Part shown: in pieces, positions 33,063 to 46,027 of the stretch
Layout: each line of letters opens with the position of its first letter
Position numbering within the stretch: position 1 is the first letter of the stretch
Assembly: GCA_032158125.1 (NCBI GenBank)
Contig: JASKOT010000047.1
Span: 1-64,000 of the forward strand
Direction of reading: 5' to 3'
Length of the DNA stretch: 64,000 nucleotides
Source of the DNA: Papiliotrema nemorosa
Lineage: Eukaryota; Basidiomycota; Tremellomycetes; Tremellales; Rhynchogastremaceae
Translations under genes and position numbers: made by a program
The notes under the pieces: model-generated
Database searches by the model: none
Told to the model about the DNA's origin: nothing
Seen by the model: only the letters and a program-made list of their open reading frames with translations

Positions 33063-33946
33063 ATGCTACTTAACAGTCTTCTACCAGCACTATGCCTCCT
33101 GACCTCCGTCTGGGCACACCCGACACCCACCACTGAAGACTCGAATGCCGAGCGGTTGGCGAAAGGATTGAAACCTCGAAAGCCCGAGCGACTGTTCGAT
33201 CCTACCAAGACACATGGTAAGCATAGCTCCCGGTGACTCTGAAATGGTGATCGCTCATTGCCAGTATTGAAACCTCGAGGGTCCGATCCGATAGTCATCG
33301 AGAGCGCCGTAGCGACAGTATCCTACTTTTACGAGCCTGTTCGACGAGACGTCTCTGTAGAGGAGGAGGTATTAGAACAGCGGGATGTGCTGGAGAAGCG
33401 AGACACCATGTACATGAGCATGAACCCGAACAACGGGAATGTCTACGTTGTAAGTCGCAACCGGCCCTCTGTCTCAGACCTTGGATCCTTGCTGAGATGT
33501 AGTCTACCACGTCACCCTATACCTACCGCTTCAACAGCCCATCCGAGCAGCGTGACAAGATCACAGGTGTGGTCTACACCGATCCCGAGTCGTTGGCGTT
33601 CATCGGCGCATCGAGATATTATCCCCAGACTGGTGCTCCTGACGATTTCGGGTAAGGTCAAATATCCAAAGCAATCGTTAGGCTGATCGACAGACACCTC
33701 AAATTCGGCATGTACAACGGCGGTGCAGTCGACTATGTCGGCCAAGTATCTGTATATGTCTGGAACCATCCCCAGGTCAACTCTCAGGCCGTTCTAAACT
33801 GGTCATATGTCAACGGAACGCAAGTGGAGGGTCTCAACTTTTACATTGATACAGGAGACAACAACAGGTTGTGCGCTGCCATGCGAGCGGACAGCATCCG
33901 GAGCACCTTGACGGAGGCACAGAGAGTGGTCATCAACTTTGCATGA
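33063..33946 (+). CDS. secreted protein with Kex2-like sites, unknown function
   Basis: I do not know its function. Four exons, about 240 aa. Residues 1-18 form a signal peptide (LLNSLLPALCLLTSVWAHP). A pro-region follows with LKPRKPERLFDPTKT, common in small secreted proteins of basidiomycetes, and dibasic sites RRDVS and EKRDT that Kex2 could cut. The mature part holds YTYRFNSPSEQRDKITG, ASRYYPQTGAPDDFG, HLKFGMYNGGAVDYVG and a beta-rich VSVYVWNHPQVNSQAVLNW segment; it has one Cys (RLCAAM), so it is not a Cys-rich effector. Exons join in frame at H-V|LKPRGSDP, VYV|STTSPY and FG|HLKFG. It is divergent from the alpha-glucosidase. Confidence 0.8.
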
Positions 33947-34126
33947 TAAAATCGTGCCCCATCTATTAGGCACAATGTGTCAATATATGGAAAATCTTTG
34001 GGTCTTGTGGTGAATGCAATCGTCGTACAATGTTGCCCGTGACATCGGATTCCGCGATTCAGCGTCGCCGAGCCTAATTGATCGACGATCGATCTCCCTC
34101 AACCATCAGTTCGAATATCTCCCATC

Positions 34127-34979
34127 ATGTCCACTGTGCTCGTGACAGGTGGTAACACTGGTATCGGATACGGCACAATACTCGCCCTGCTCAAATCGAC
34201 TAAACAGCAATACACGGTAATTCTCGGTAGCCGATCCCTCCAACGAGGTCAAGATGCCGCAGCGAATCTATCCAAGGAGACCAGCACCACGGACCGAGTG
34301 ATTGCTATTCAGCTTGATATCGAGGACGAGAAGAGTGTGAAGAATGCATACGCCGAGATCGATGCGAAGTTTGGGAGGTTGGACGTGCTCATCAATAACG
34401 CCGGTGCGCCCTTTGTACAGTCTACAAGGGCCGGAGATATCGTGCTGATGCTTAGGTGTGTCTTTGGACTCTTACGCAGAGGGGAAGACCCCTTCAATGA
34501 CACCCAAAGACATGTGGTACAAGACCTTCAACATCAATGTCTTTTCGACCCACTTTGTCACTCAAGCCTTTGTCCCTCTCTTGCTTAAATCGTCCTCTCC
34601 TCGGATCATCTTCAACTCGACTCAGATCGCCTCTTTAGAGACCCAGGGGACTACACCATGGGACATAGATGCTTCTCCACCGGCTGGCTGGCCAAAGAGC
34701 CCCCATGGAGCATTACCGGCTTATCGATCTAGCAAAGCAGCCCTGAACATGGTAGCTAAGGAAATGGCCAAGGAGCTGAAGAAGGATGGTGTCAAGGTCA
34801 ATCTAGTGGCTTTGGGCAAGTACGCGACGGCCTTTGGTGGGATGTCTGTAAAGGATCAAGTCAAGATGGGTGTGCCCAGCCCGGAGAAAGCAGGAGAGTT
34901 TGTCTTGTCTTTTGTAGAAGGGGAACATGATGACCAACAAGGAGTCTTTGTCGGTGTCGAGGGAGTCGTGCCTTGGTAG
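34127..34979 (+). CDS. short-chain dehydrogenase/reductase, copy 2
   Basis: Paralogue of the gene at 26626. Two exons, 34127-34403 and 34456-34979, 266 aa. It has TGGNTGIG, NNAG at the phase-1 intron, a Ser in FNSTQIAS, the YRSSK active site, and the same loop (SPPAGWPKSPHGALP) and C-terminal end (FVGVEGVVPW). The second exon is 524 nt, the same as in copy 1. The two copies differ in the loop after NNAG (VSLDSYAEGKTPSM against AAYDMIAKAPNSTM), which may reflect different substrates. Transcribed in the same direction as the Zn2Cys6 gene that follows. Confidence 0.88.
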
Positions 34980-35244
34980 ACATACCCAGAATGCGGATCA
35001 AGCTGCTCAGAGTGGCCTCTAGATCTGCACATCGCTTGCGATGCAGTCGCTTGAACCTCACAGGTCAAGCAGATGGACGAGAATAATTAACCGGTCCTAG
35101 ATCCCTGTTCCCATTGTCGATTGTCTTTGTTGTTACATCCTACCCTACTGTCAGCTTCTTTCGAAGCAGAGCGCCCTCGTGTCTGTACAATGATAAGATT
35201 TCTAGGACGGTCGAGATCCGATGCACCTACCTTGAAGACCTACA

Positions 35245-37235
35245 ATGACACCCCTCTCAGACGGACCACATAGTCCAAAGCGAAAACGTCGCATCACGGT
35301 CAGTGCCCTGCGACCCGCATCGTCCTTGAGCTTATCCCTACAGCGGGCCTGTGATCAATGCCACAGGTCCAACAGAAAGGTACATCGTCTGCGAGTCATC
35401 ATCCATCCTGAACGCTCATGCCCTAGTGCGCGCCGGGTCCCAGCCCATCCCAATGTCGTGAATGCCATGAGTTTGGTTGTGCTTGCACGTATGACCGACC
35501 CGTACTTCGGAGAGGGGTACGCTAAACCAGGAACTCAAGCAGAATTATGTCTTGCTAATGATAGCCTCGATCGGGCAAGACAGCGGGTAGCCGTGTACAG
35601 CCAGCGCGACGGACGATGACTCCCGACGCAGGATCCCATCCCATCTGGACTTACGAGCCTGTCGCATCGTCAAGTGTAATTTGGGAGCTCGCAGAGTCCT
35701 ATCATTCCATCGTCTACCCCATGTGAGTAATCCTCGATAACGCAAACTCATCGTCAGATTCCCATTGTTCCACTGGCCGTCATTTCGCCGGCGTCTTCAC
35801 GATGCAGAATACACAACAAACCGCGCCTTCTTCATCTCTACCATGACCTTGTGCGCCATCGTCACCGCTCGTTTCCGTAATGGCGCCATATCACTCCCAC
35901 TCCCATCTCTCGATTCTCCTCCCTCTGAACAGTTCGCCATGGCTGCTATCAAGGCTTTCCCGCGGAATCTAGCAGAAGCGAGGGGTTTCGAGTACCTGAG
36001 AGCCAAGGCGCTCCTTGCGATATTGCATATCCAGTATGGAAATACCATGGAACACAGGACACAGCTCGGAGAGTACTTTGTCCTGGTGTCCAATGATGGC
36101 TTCTCGGACGAGACTAGGTGGTCGATGGATCTCGGTGAGGAGGAACAGCAGGAGCGAAGGCGCTTGGTAAGTTGGAGGAGCTACGCGATACAGCTTGCTA
36201 ATGGAAGTTCTGGTCCATTTACACACTCGAGATCTATTCTGCAATCACCTGGGGCGGTCTCATTCGTCTCCGAGAGCAACAAAGCAACGTCCGATACCCC
36301 CTAGAACTCGACGACGATATGATACCCCTCCGTCCCTCAGATACGCCTCCTGACCAGACCACATTCATGAGAGGTTGGAACTTTACCACCGATATGTACC
36401 GTATGCTGGAGCATCTGGTCGAACGACTACGCACGGTCAACCCTCCCGACCCGGCCCGAGCAGCTTTAGCAGACCTCTTCCCTCCCCCTATCTTATCTCA
36501 CAAGGACGTATTGGACCGCCTCGATCATTTGTATGAACAATTGCCCGAAATCTTCAAATCGGTCGGACAGATGACAGGGGATCCGCGGCTGGACATCTTT
36601 GGATTTCAAGCTGCAAACATCATCGTCACCATGCAGACTGTCCGACTGACGGTGGCTGTCGCGGAGGATCAAGGGGTGGAAGGCAGGTGCAAGTTTGCAA
36701 GCGATCTTGTCAACGCCTTGAAGACCATTCCAACTCCATTCATAGCGGCAGTCAGTCGACCCATGGTGAGCGGAAAAGTCGCCATACATCACAGATCCAG
36801 CTGAATCAACAGCTACATCATTTGGCCAGCTGCGGACATCTACTAGGCGGAGTGATCAATCGACCTCTAACACCGAAAGCGCTCCTGCAGGTCCGCAGCG
36901 TTCTCGTCTCCATGGTCGATATCCTTTCCGCGTTGGAGTTTACATTCAGCTTTCCGGCAGATATATCGACAAACCTCAGAACACACGTGTCACTCGTAGA
37001 TGGATACATGGAGAAGGCCGCACAAGAGGCCAGCCGACCTCAGACTAGGAGGAACTCTTTCGATCACGCCGGGCAATCGCTGCCGCAATCCACTTTCAAC
37101 CCGTTTGAGGAGCTAGATATATCCCCAAACTTCACCTTTCATCTTCCGCAGGATCATCAGATACAGATGCAGTCCGATCTGACCGCTGATTGGCCATGGG
37201 ACCTCGGCAGCGGACTTTTCGGCCCGTTGGAATAG
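35245..37235 (+). CDS. Zn2Cys6 fungal transcription factor (anhydrosugar locus)
   Basis: Nuclear DNA-binding regulator, about 590 aa. A basic N-terminus (SPKRKRR) precedes the zinc cluster, rebuilt across an intron as ACDQCHRSNRK|CAPGP, QCREC and CACTYDRP: six Cys in C-x2-C-x6-C-x8-C-x2-C-x6-C spacing. The spacer between third and fourth Cys is longer than usual. An intron after LRRG restores PRSGKTAG and then TYEPVASSSVIWELAESYH. The fungal_trans middle domain follows: YPIFPLFHWPSFRRRLHD, RAKALLAILHIQYGN, LFWSLYTLEIYSAITWGG (across the intron at about 36169) and YPLELDDDMIP. The C-terminus is Gln/Asp-rich. It is convergent with a sugar transporter and near the anhydrosugar kinase, which are plausible targets. 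Confidence 0.82.
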
Positions 37236-37384
37236 CTAGCAACGATTGGCACGTGGCCAGATATGGCTCGTTACTCTAGTGATTGGAAGGTGATTCAATC
37301 ATTCAATGCATGATTTCTGCTTTTATTTTCTCACGAATCCTTGACCCCGATGACAGCGCATCGTAATAAGAGGCTGCAATTTGA

Positions 37385-39091
37385 TCAGACGTGATGTACC
37401 TCTGTTTTGGAGGGCAGATTCCCATCTTCCACTTCACCCTCGGCACGTCTCCTCCGCTCCTCGATTTCCGCTTCATGTCCAGCGACAATATCGCCGTTTG
37501 AATGCTCTTTCCATGAACTCTCTGCAGCCCAGTTGAAGGGCGACGAGGGGTAGAAGAGGACATTGATTGCTTCGAGGGATCGATCTTTGGTCTCCGGGTA
37601 GAAGAGGAAGACGACGACGATCCAGAGCAAGTTGAAACCGGCAAACATGAAGTACGCTCGGTTTTGTAAATTGGCAAAGATGGATGGATTGGCCAAGACA
37701 GTCGTTCCCACCCCGATCGCCCATCCAGTCACACCGAACCCATTGCCCTGAGCTCGCATCTCGGAAGGGAAGATCTCGGTCGGAATCAAGAATGCAACAG
37801 TCCCCCAGGTGGCGGCGTAGATGATGTTGAAGAGGAACAACATGGTGACGGCGGCAGGAGCGATAGTCGCCGCTTTCGAAGGGTCTCTTCGAGATACCTC
37901 GTATAATCCTCCTGCGATGGCATTGACAGCGACAAGACCTGCTGCACCCCAAATCAAACATTTGCGGCGTCCAAACTTGTCGACAACGTATGCACTGATA
38001 ATGGTTCCAATGATACCAACAGTCGAAAGTCCACCCGCCAAGCCGTTCTGCTTGATGCTTGGGTACCCGGCGGCAGATAACAGGATAGGAGCGTAAGCCG
38101 TCACGGCTGTGATGGCGGTGTAGGAAGCCATGATTTGCAAAAAGAGGCAGAGCCATGCTCGTCGAGCCAGATGAGGGGCTGAACTATCACTGCGTCCGAT
38201 TAGGATCTTGGCGAATTCAATCGGACTGGCCGGTTTGACATCAGAGCTAGCAGCGAGCATCTCTGCAAACTCTCGATCAGTTTCAGGCGATTTATTGCCT
38301 CGGACGTGTTGGAGAACGGTCAGAGCCATATCGGATCGACCTGCCGAAATGTAGTATCGAGGAGAGTCTGGCAGCATCTTAATTCCAGCGACGAGCAAAA
38401 GCGCGGGGAAGCATTGGAAGGCCAGCAAAAATCTCCATCGAACAGATGATGATCCAGGCCCGTACGGTCCATCGACGAATGAGAGCCCGAAATCGAGCCA
38501 ATATGCCACAGCGATGCCAAGGTAGTTTGCGATGAAAACCAATCCGAGAAATTTGCCTCGTCCATGTGAAGTCGAAGTCTCAGAGACGTACACGGGGATG
38601 ATGGCGGTCAAAGCTCCTGTCCCAAGTCCGGTGACTACTCGAGCGACGAGCATAAAATCGGCGGATTGCGCGGCAGCTTGTAAGGCTCCTCCAATAAGGG
38701 CGAAAATGGCACCGACCAGCGTACCGTTGATTCGACCTATCCTGTCTGCGATCCATCCCCTGTGCGCTTAGCATCGGCTATCAGTCAGGTAGCTCAAACT
38801 CACCCTCCAAAACATCCAAAAATACAGCCTAGATAATACACCGAGACGATCCCACCTTGCTTTACAACTTGAGTGACGTTCCCATCTGGTCCTCCGATAT
38901 GCACAGTGTCCACATAGTCGCTCGAGGCGCTATCGTCAGTAGGAGATCTGGAAGGAAAAGGTGACTCACTTGACACCTCCCATTACACCTTGATCATATC
39001 CCTCAAAGAAGATTGCAATGACCGAAAAGGCTTGAATGCAGAAATTGAGGGTCGAAGGCGACAGTCTGCGCCAAAATGTGGTATAGGTCAT
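37385..39091 (-). CDS. MFS sugar transporter (SP family)
   Basis: Twelve-TM hexose-type proton symporter or facilitator in the plasma membrane, about 530 aa in three exons. It starts MTYTTFWRRLSPSTLNFCIQ. Family signatures: FEGYDQGVMGGV in TM1, DRIGR after TM2, GLGTGALTAIIPVYVSE, WRFLLAFQCFPALLL, LPDSPRYYISAGR, DKFGRRKCLIWGA, and PTEIFPSEMRAQGN and FYPETKDRSLEAI near the end. The cytosolic tail is charged (EIEERRRRAEGEVEDG). The ATG at 39091 faces the ATG of the AnmK/levoglucosan-kinase-like gene across 375 nt, so the two probably share a promoter and a substrate. Confidence 0.9.
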
Positions 39092-39466
39092 GATTGAGAA
39101 GGTGGGAGGATGGCAGTGATTTCATCCTTCAAATGAGTGGGCTTTATATGACAAGTGTCCGGAAGACGATCTCGGATCAGGTCATTCCCGAATGCAAGCA
39201 ACGCAAAGGTGCAACCAAGAAGGCCCCAAATGAATTGACCCATTCTGCCGCAGCGGGCCCCTCGCAAGGGAGTGACGAAGATTGCGTTGCAAAAGCCGAG
39301 TGTTTGCCGAAGCCCCACCTTACTCAATTCACCCATTTACCCATTCTCCCATTCCCCCACTCGGCAATTTGGACAGCCTCATTATCGATGAAGAATCCGT
39401 TATAAGCGGTTGAGCTTTCCAGGCCGTGATGCGCCCGGTGCTGATCGACAGTCTTGCAAGTCCAAT
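39092..39466. promoter_or_regulatory. divergent promoter, sugar transporter / anhydrosugar kinase
   Basis: 375 nt between the two ATGs. It contains CCCCAC at 39313-39318 and 39355-39360, which on the other strand read GTGGGG and fit the Mig1/CreA repressor consensus SYGGRG. Such sites would fit glucose repression of both genes; the function is inferred. Confidence 0.45.
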
Positions 39467-40941
<1,475 letters not shown>

Positions 40942-41290
40942 GAAGTCATCGCTTCGTGTCAACGGTGCCCTGTTCGGAAGGATTTGCACCTTGGACACCG
41001 CTTCCACGTTTTGGCAGACTGCCAACTACCATTCCACAGTATGACAGCCCTCTATCTCGGATGTATTAACAATATTTCAGGGTGTCTACAATACTGCTCC
41101 TTCATGCGTTGGCGCATAGCAACATGGCGGATGGGTTATGCCATGGAAAATGAGAGCCTCTCCAAGATTCCGCTGCCACATCGCTGAATCCACTGAAATT
41201 CGGGAACTTTACTACGCGCATCTGTACTTCATGAAACGGTCTTGTATTGCATATACATGTGACATGTTCCGAGAATACCTATATTACCTT
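40942..41290. other. convergent 3' region, anhydrosugar kinase / carboxylase
   Basis: 349 nt between two stop codons. No further gene. It marks the border between the anhydrosugar locus and the cyclic-amide-like cluster. Confidence 0.4.
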
Positions 41291-44200
41291 TTATTCCAGA
41301 TACAACAAGACACTACCCGGATCTACCGAATCTCCGGGCTTCACCGTGAACGACACCACCTTCTTACCGACTGTGTCCTCGCCAGCTGTCACCCAGACCT
41401 GACAACCAGTTAGCTTGCAAGATGCAGGGCTAAATTGAGGACTCACCGAGGTCTTCATTGCCTCCAGTTCAACTACCCTCTGGTCATCGTCTTTGATGAT
41501 GTCTCCGACGTTGACATGGAATTTCCAGACATTTGCGCTGAGAGGAGCGACAACGGCTGTCCCAGTACTAACCACTGCTTCACCTGGCACCGTCAGCTCA
41601 AGCCCAAAGTGGATGATGATACTTACCAGGTGTTTGAGCAGATGCCAGAGCTTTCTCTTCTTGGGCTTTCGCGTCCAGGTATTTGAGGAACAAGACCTCC
41701 TCTCTGCCAGCTGTCAATTTGGGTCTTCAATGCTGGGAAGCTTCACTCACTCTTTCGCAACTTCGGCACTCGCAGCTTTCTGTCTAGCTTTGAAAGCGGT
41801 GACTTCACCCTGCAGGCCTTCAATCATCTTCAGGTACTCGCTCATCTTGAAAGTGGACGTTCTGGATTCCGGTACAAATGTTCCAGCCTTGTAGCTTCTT
41901 TCCAACTATCATATCAGCTCAAATTGTCAGCGAAGACTCACCTCGACAAATTCCTGCTCTCCTACTGGGTAAAACTCAATCTGATCAAAGTTACCGACTA
42001 AGCACTGATCTTTTGCCCAAGGCTTGAAAGTGGTCAAAGTTCGCCCAAGAAGCTGATATCCTCCAGGGGACTCGATCGGGTAGATGCTACATTGTTAGGC
42101 TGTTGTTCTGAAACGGAAGAGACGACTCACGACCCAATGACTCCAGCCAGACCGATAGCTCCCTCTGGCGTCTTGATACGCGATGGATTGTACTTTTGTG
42201 CCAGCACTCGGTGTCTTGGGTCCAGTGGCTGCGTGTCAGACTCAACCTCTTGAGACCTCGACTCACGATGATGAAGGGCAACATGACGAAGAATCCTCTT
42301 GCGAGCACCAGCCAAGGGGTCTTGAACAGTGCATCCGTCACTGCATTCTCGCCTAGACCATTGTTTCGAGCAATGTAATCGCAATTGCTGGGCAGGTACA
42401 CCGCTTCTTTACGGGCCGTCTTCATGTAGTACTCGATAGCTTCCCTCGTCCAAGGGTCGTCAGGTACCGCGGGGAGACGATGGATCGTGACTGGCATTTC
42501 GACCTCTTCGACTGGTCCTAGGGCATCCGCCGTATCCAGCATGATCTTTGCCAGTGCATCCAAAGATATTCTGGTAGGATCGAAATGGACCAGTGACGAC
42601 CGTATGCAGGTGTTGAAGTAGATCACACCGTCGATATTCTTCCTTCGCATCTCTCGCTCCCAAAGCTCGACCTTGACACGAGATGATATGTCCAAGCACA
42701 TCTCTCCCACTTCGAAAATGATAAACTCGTCACCTGCCTGCCTGATAGTCACATCGTCTCTGACAAGCATGCTGGATTCGTATTGCTCGACTGGTTGAAT
42801 CGAGGTTTCGACCGTGCTAGCGGGCGACCACCTTGTCGAAGCCGAACCCTCGAGTACGCCTCGTAGCCAATCATCGTATCGTCCATTCAGGCTCTTGGCA
42901 CTGGCAGAGTCGATCAAGACAAACTGTATCTGATCTCCAGGTCGCATTTGGCCAAGCTTCCAAAGACTTGCTCGTGCGACGGCCTACTAATCAGCCGGGA
43001 CCCATCGCTGAACTCACCAAGATGCAAGCAAATCCGCCCATGTCTGGTCCATCGACTCCGAAGAGCACCGGGGTGTCTCCGTTAATGTTCAAGGCTCCAA
43101 CGGCGTATCCTGTATCGGGTCAGCGGTGTTCTGCGGAGGCAAGTAGCCAGCGTACCATCTTCAATGACGTTACTAGGGTGACTTCCGCCTTCACCACCAT
43201 CCGCTCGGGCCCACTTGATTCGCGGTCCATCGATCCGCAGTCCGCTCCGGTTCGAAGCGGGAGTCACGGTCCACTTGGCGTCCAAGATTGACCGCATACT
43301 TTCGGAGGTGAGGAATTCTTGACCCCATTGCGAGCTGACCAGAACTTCAACCTGCCACGCCGAGCTCAGTTGAGGCCAAAGAGCCTCTGGCACACTTCGA
43401 GTAGTGTAATCTGCACCGGATTGGGGAGAAATGTCCAGGAGATCACCAGCAAGAAGTGTTCGGCCCTGATATCCTCCTAGGGAAGCCCCTGCAAAAGTGG
43501 ATTTTGAGCCCATGTATTCTGCGACATTGGGGAATCCTCCTCGAATGGCTAGGTACGACCTCAGACCAGGTCCAGACTGAATGTCAGTCTCGTCAATGAG
43601 CTCGGCATTGCACTCACGGCGGTGCCGATGTTCAGAACTGAGCCCCGCTTGATCTGAATCGATGTCCACATGGCTACTGGCTGTTTGTCAATGGTAACAG
43701 GCATCTTGGCACCAGTCACCGCAATGGTCGCGTCGGCATGGAAGAGTATCTTGGCTCCGATCATGGTCATTTCCAAACCCTCAAGGTTGGGATCGTTTCC
43801 GACAAGAACATTAGCAGCCTTGAAACTCGGCATGTCGGCAGCTCCACCACGGGGTATACCAGCACCGACATATCGACCAGGTAGATCCTGTACGGAGGTG
43901 GAAAGTCCCGGTGAGATGATTTCGATGGCTGGTGGGGAGTAAGAGAAAGAGTCGAGGAAAGATGTGTGTATTGAGCCATTTCGGAAAGCTGTGGTTTAGA
44001 GCCGAGCTTGCTGTATGTATCCCACCACTCACCTTCAGTCCGCATGATGGCCATACAGTAGTCCCTATTATTTGGGGGCCCAGATATCTTGGACTTGGAC
44101 AACACTTCGATTGACTTGGCGATAGCTTCCTCTCGAGTGTTTCCGTGTACCACGACTTTGGCAATCATGGGATCGTAGTGAGGGCTCACCAAGGTTCCCG

Positions 44201-45624
44201 TCTGATGAGTCAGTCTCCATTCTGATAATGATTACTCCTGTACTCACCTTGACCCATGTATCTATTCTACCCCGTTCACCGATATCTGCCCATTCCACAT
44301 GATGCAGTCTTCCGGGTGAAGGCCTAAAGTCCGCTTTGGGGTTCTCACAATAGATACGACATTCAATCGAGTGTCCATCCGCCATTTCGTGTCGCGATTG
44401 GACCAGCTCGCTCTCGCTCAATGCCTGATCATGCGACATCCCTTGTCGGATCATCAATTCGACCAAGTCGAGTCCTGGTCGCACGACTTCGGTGATGGCA
44501 TGTTCCACCCTGAGTGTTAGCGCACGCCATCCATTCAGACTGCTGACCTACTGGATACGGGCGTTGAGCTCGAGGAAGAAGAAGTCGCAATCGGGCGATT
44601 CACCGTCGACGATGAACTCGACGGTACCAGCCGAACGGTACTTGATCACTTGACCAAGAGATATAGCGGCTCTGTACATTCGTTCTCGCGCAGCTGTGTG
44701 GTCAGGCTGGATTACCCTCGACGACATGATGCTCACCTTGACCTCTCGGAGTCTGAAATAGCGGACAAGGAGCCTCTTCAATGACCTTTTGGTGTCTCCT
44801 CTGAACCGAACATTCTCTTTCGCCAAAGTGAATCACATGTCCTTGCCCATTTCCGAAGATCTGGACTTCCACATGCTTGGCTTTCCGTATGTATTTCTCG
44901 ATGAACACTGCTGGCTCCTTGAACAATGCCTGGGAGTCAGCTCGAAGCCATCAAGACGCATGGAGGACTCACTGCTCCCTTTGCTCTTGTTGCTTCAAAC
45001 TTGTCTCGAACATCCTGCTCATCTCAAGGGTGAGCTGATGTACGCCGAAGGGGTAACAGCACTTACTTGAGCAAACCTCCATACCCATCCCACCTCCACC
45101 TCCACTCGCCTTGATCAGCACTGGATACCCTATCCTCCCTGCAACTCGTACGGCTTCCTCGAGCTCTTCAACCACACCGTCACTACCGGGAACTACAGGG
45201 ACTCCCGCTTTGATAGCTACCGCCCTGGCTTCGTGTTTCAGACCCATAGAGGTCATTTGAAATGGTGTCGGCCCCAAGAAGACGATTCCAGCGTCTTGAA
45301 CAGCCTTGGCGAATGCCTAATATGAGCCAGATTCTAGGAGCAAGCTGTACTCACCGCGTTCTCAGACAGGAACCCGTAACCGGGGGCGATCATTGTCGAC
45401 TTGCTTTTGACAGCTATGTCGACGATCGCCTCGATATTCAAATATGCCCTAGGATCCAGTCCATCCCCTATGGGATACGCCTCGTCGGCTTGAGTGACAT
45501 GTGGAGTGTCTGCATCAACAGCAGTGTAGATTGCGACCGTCGGAACGTCAAGTTCCCGAGCAGTCCTGATGATCCGCAGAGCGATCTCACCACGATTCGC
45601 GATGAGAATCTTTGGAGACGACAT
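41291..45624 (-). CDS. biotin-dependent urea-carboxylase-like protein, no amidase domain (LamA-like)
   Basis: Multidomain biotin enzyme, about 1,200 aa in a dozen exons. Order: biotin carboxylase ([91 protein letters not shown]), then KipA/PxpC-like half ([46 protein letters not shown]), then KipI/PxpB-like half ([49 protein letters not shown]), a coiled linker, and a C-terminal biotin carrier with VELEAMKTS. This is urea-carboxylase architecture without the allophanate hydrolase of Dur1,2. It is divergent from a CE4 hydrolase and close to a LamB/YcsF gene, pointing to ring-amide (lactam or 5-oxoproline) activation instead of urea. The biotin motif is EAMKT where EAMKM is usual. Confidence 0.87.
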
Positions 45625-45783
45625 ATCGGTGTGAGATGGGGTGTCGAGGTACTGACACGACGGTGTTATGAGCTACTATGCGTCCAGTGGGGTCATCGAC
45701 CCTCGATCATGTATGAGTCCTGTCCACCAGTTGTCGCTTAACCGAGCGGGGGGTTCATTAGGTGTTTTCCGACGAGAAAGCAG

Positions 45784-45789
45784 TTATCT
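45784..45789 (-). promoter_or_regulatory. AGATAA (GATA-factor) site
   Basis: Reads AGATAA on the minus strand, the preferred core of nitrogen GATA factors. It lies in the shared promoter of the carboxylase and CE4 genes. Confidence 0.4.
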
Positions 45790-45982
45790 CGCACCCCGGA
45801 AAATGCGCGGAGTGAAAGATTCGACGAGGTGACAGCAATGTGAGATCCCATTCGATCCACACCGGACCTCGGTTGCGCATTGAATAGACTGTGGAGGTCA
45901 TTGGCCGGATAGCACGACTCCGTGTGGTCACCGATAGAGAGCTCGAGTTGACCAAGCTCAAGAACACCCGGCTGCCCGAACT

Positions 45983-45989
45983 TGACTCA
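45983..45989 (+). promoter_or_regulatory. TGACTCA (Gcn4/AP-1-type) site
   Basis: Perfect 7-mer TGACTCA, 39 nt before the ATG of the CE4 hydrolase, in the divergent promoter of the cluster. Confidence 0.45.
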
Positions 45990-46027
45990 GTATCGCACAC
46001 ACACTTCAACAGCTGTCTTTTGGAGCA

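Larger units (their letters stand above)
45625..46027. promoter_or_regulatory. divergent promoter of carboxylase and CE4 hydrolase
   Basis: 403 nt between divergent ATGs. It contains an AGATAA site (minus strand, 45784-45789), three further GATA cores, and a perfect TGACTCA at 45983-45989. GATA sites fit nitrogen-catabolite control by AreA/Gat1-type factors and TGACTCA fits a Gcn4/bZIP factor. These are short motifs, so control is inferred. Confidence 0.45.
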
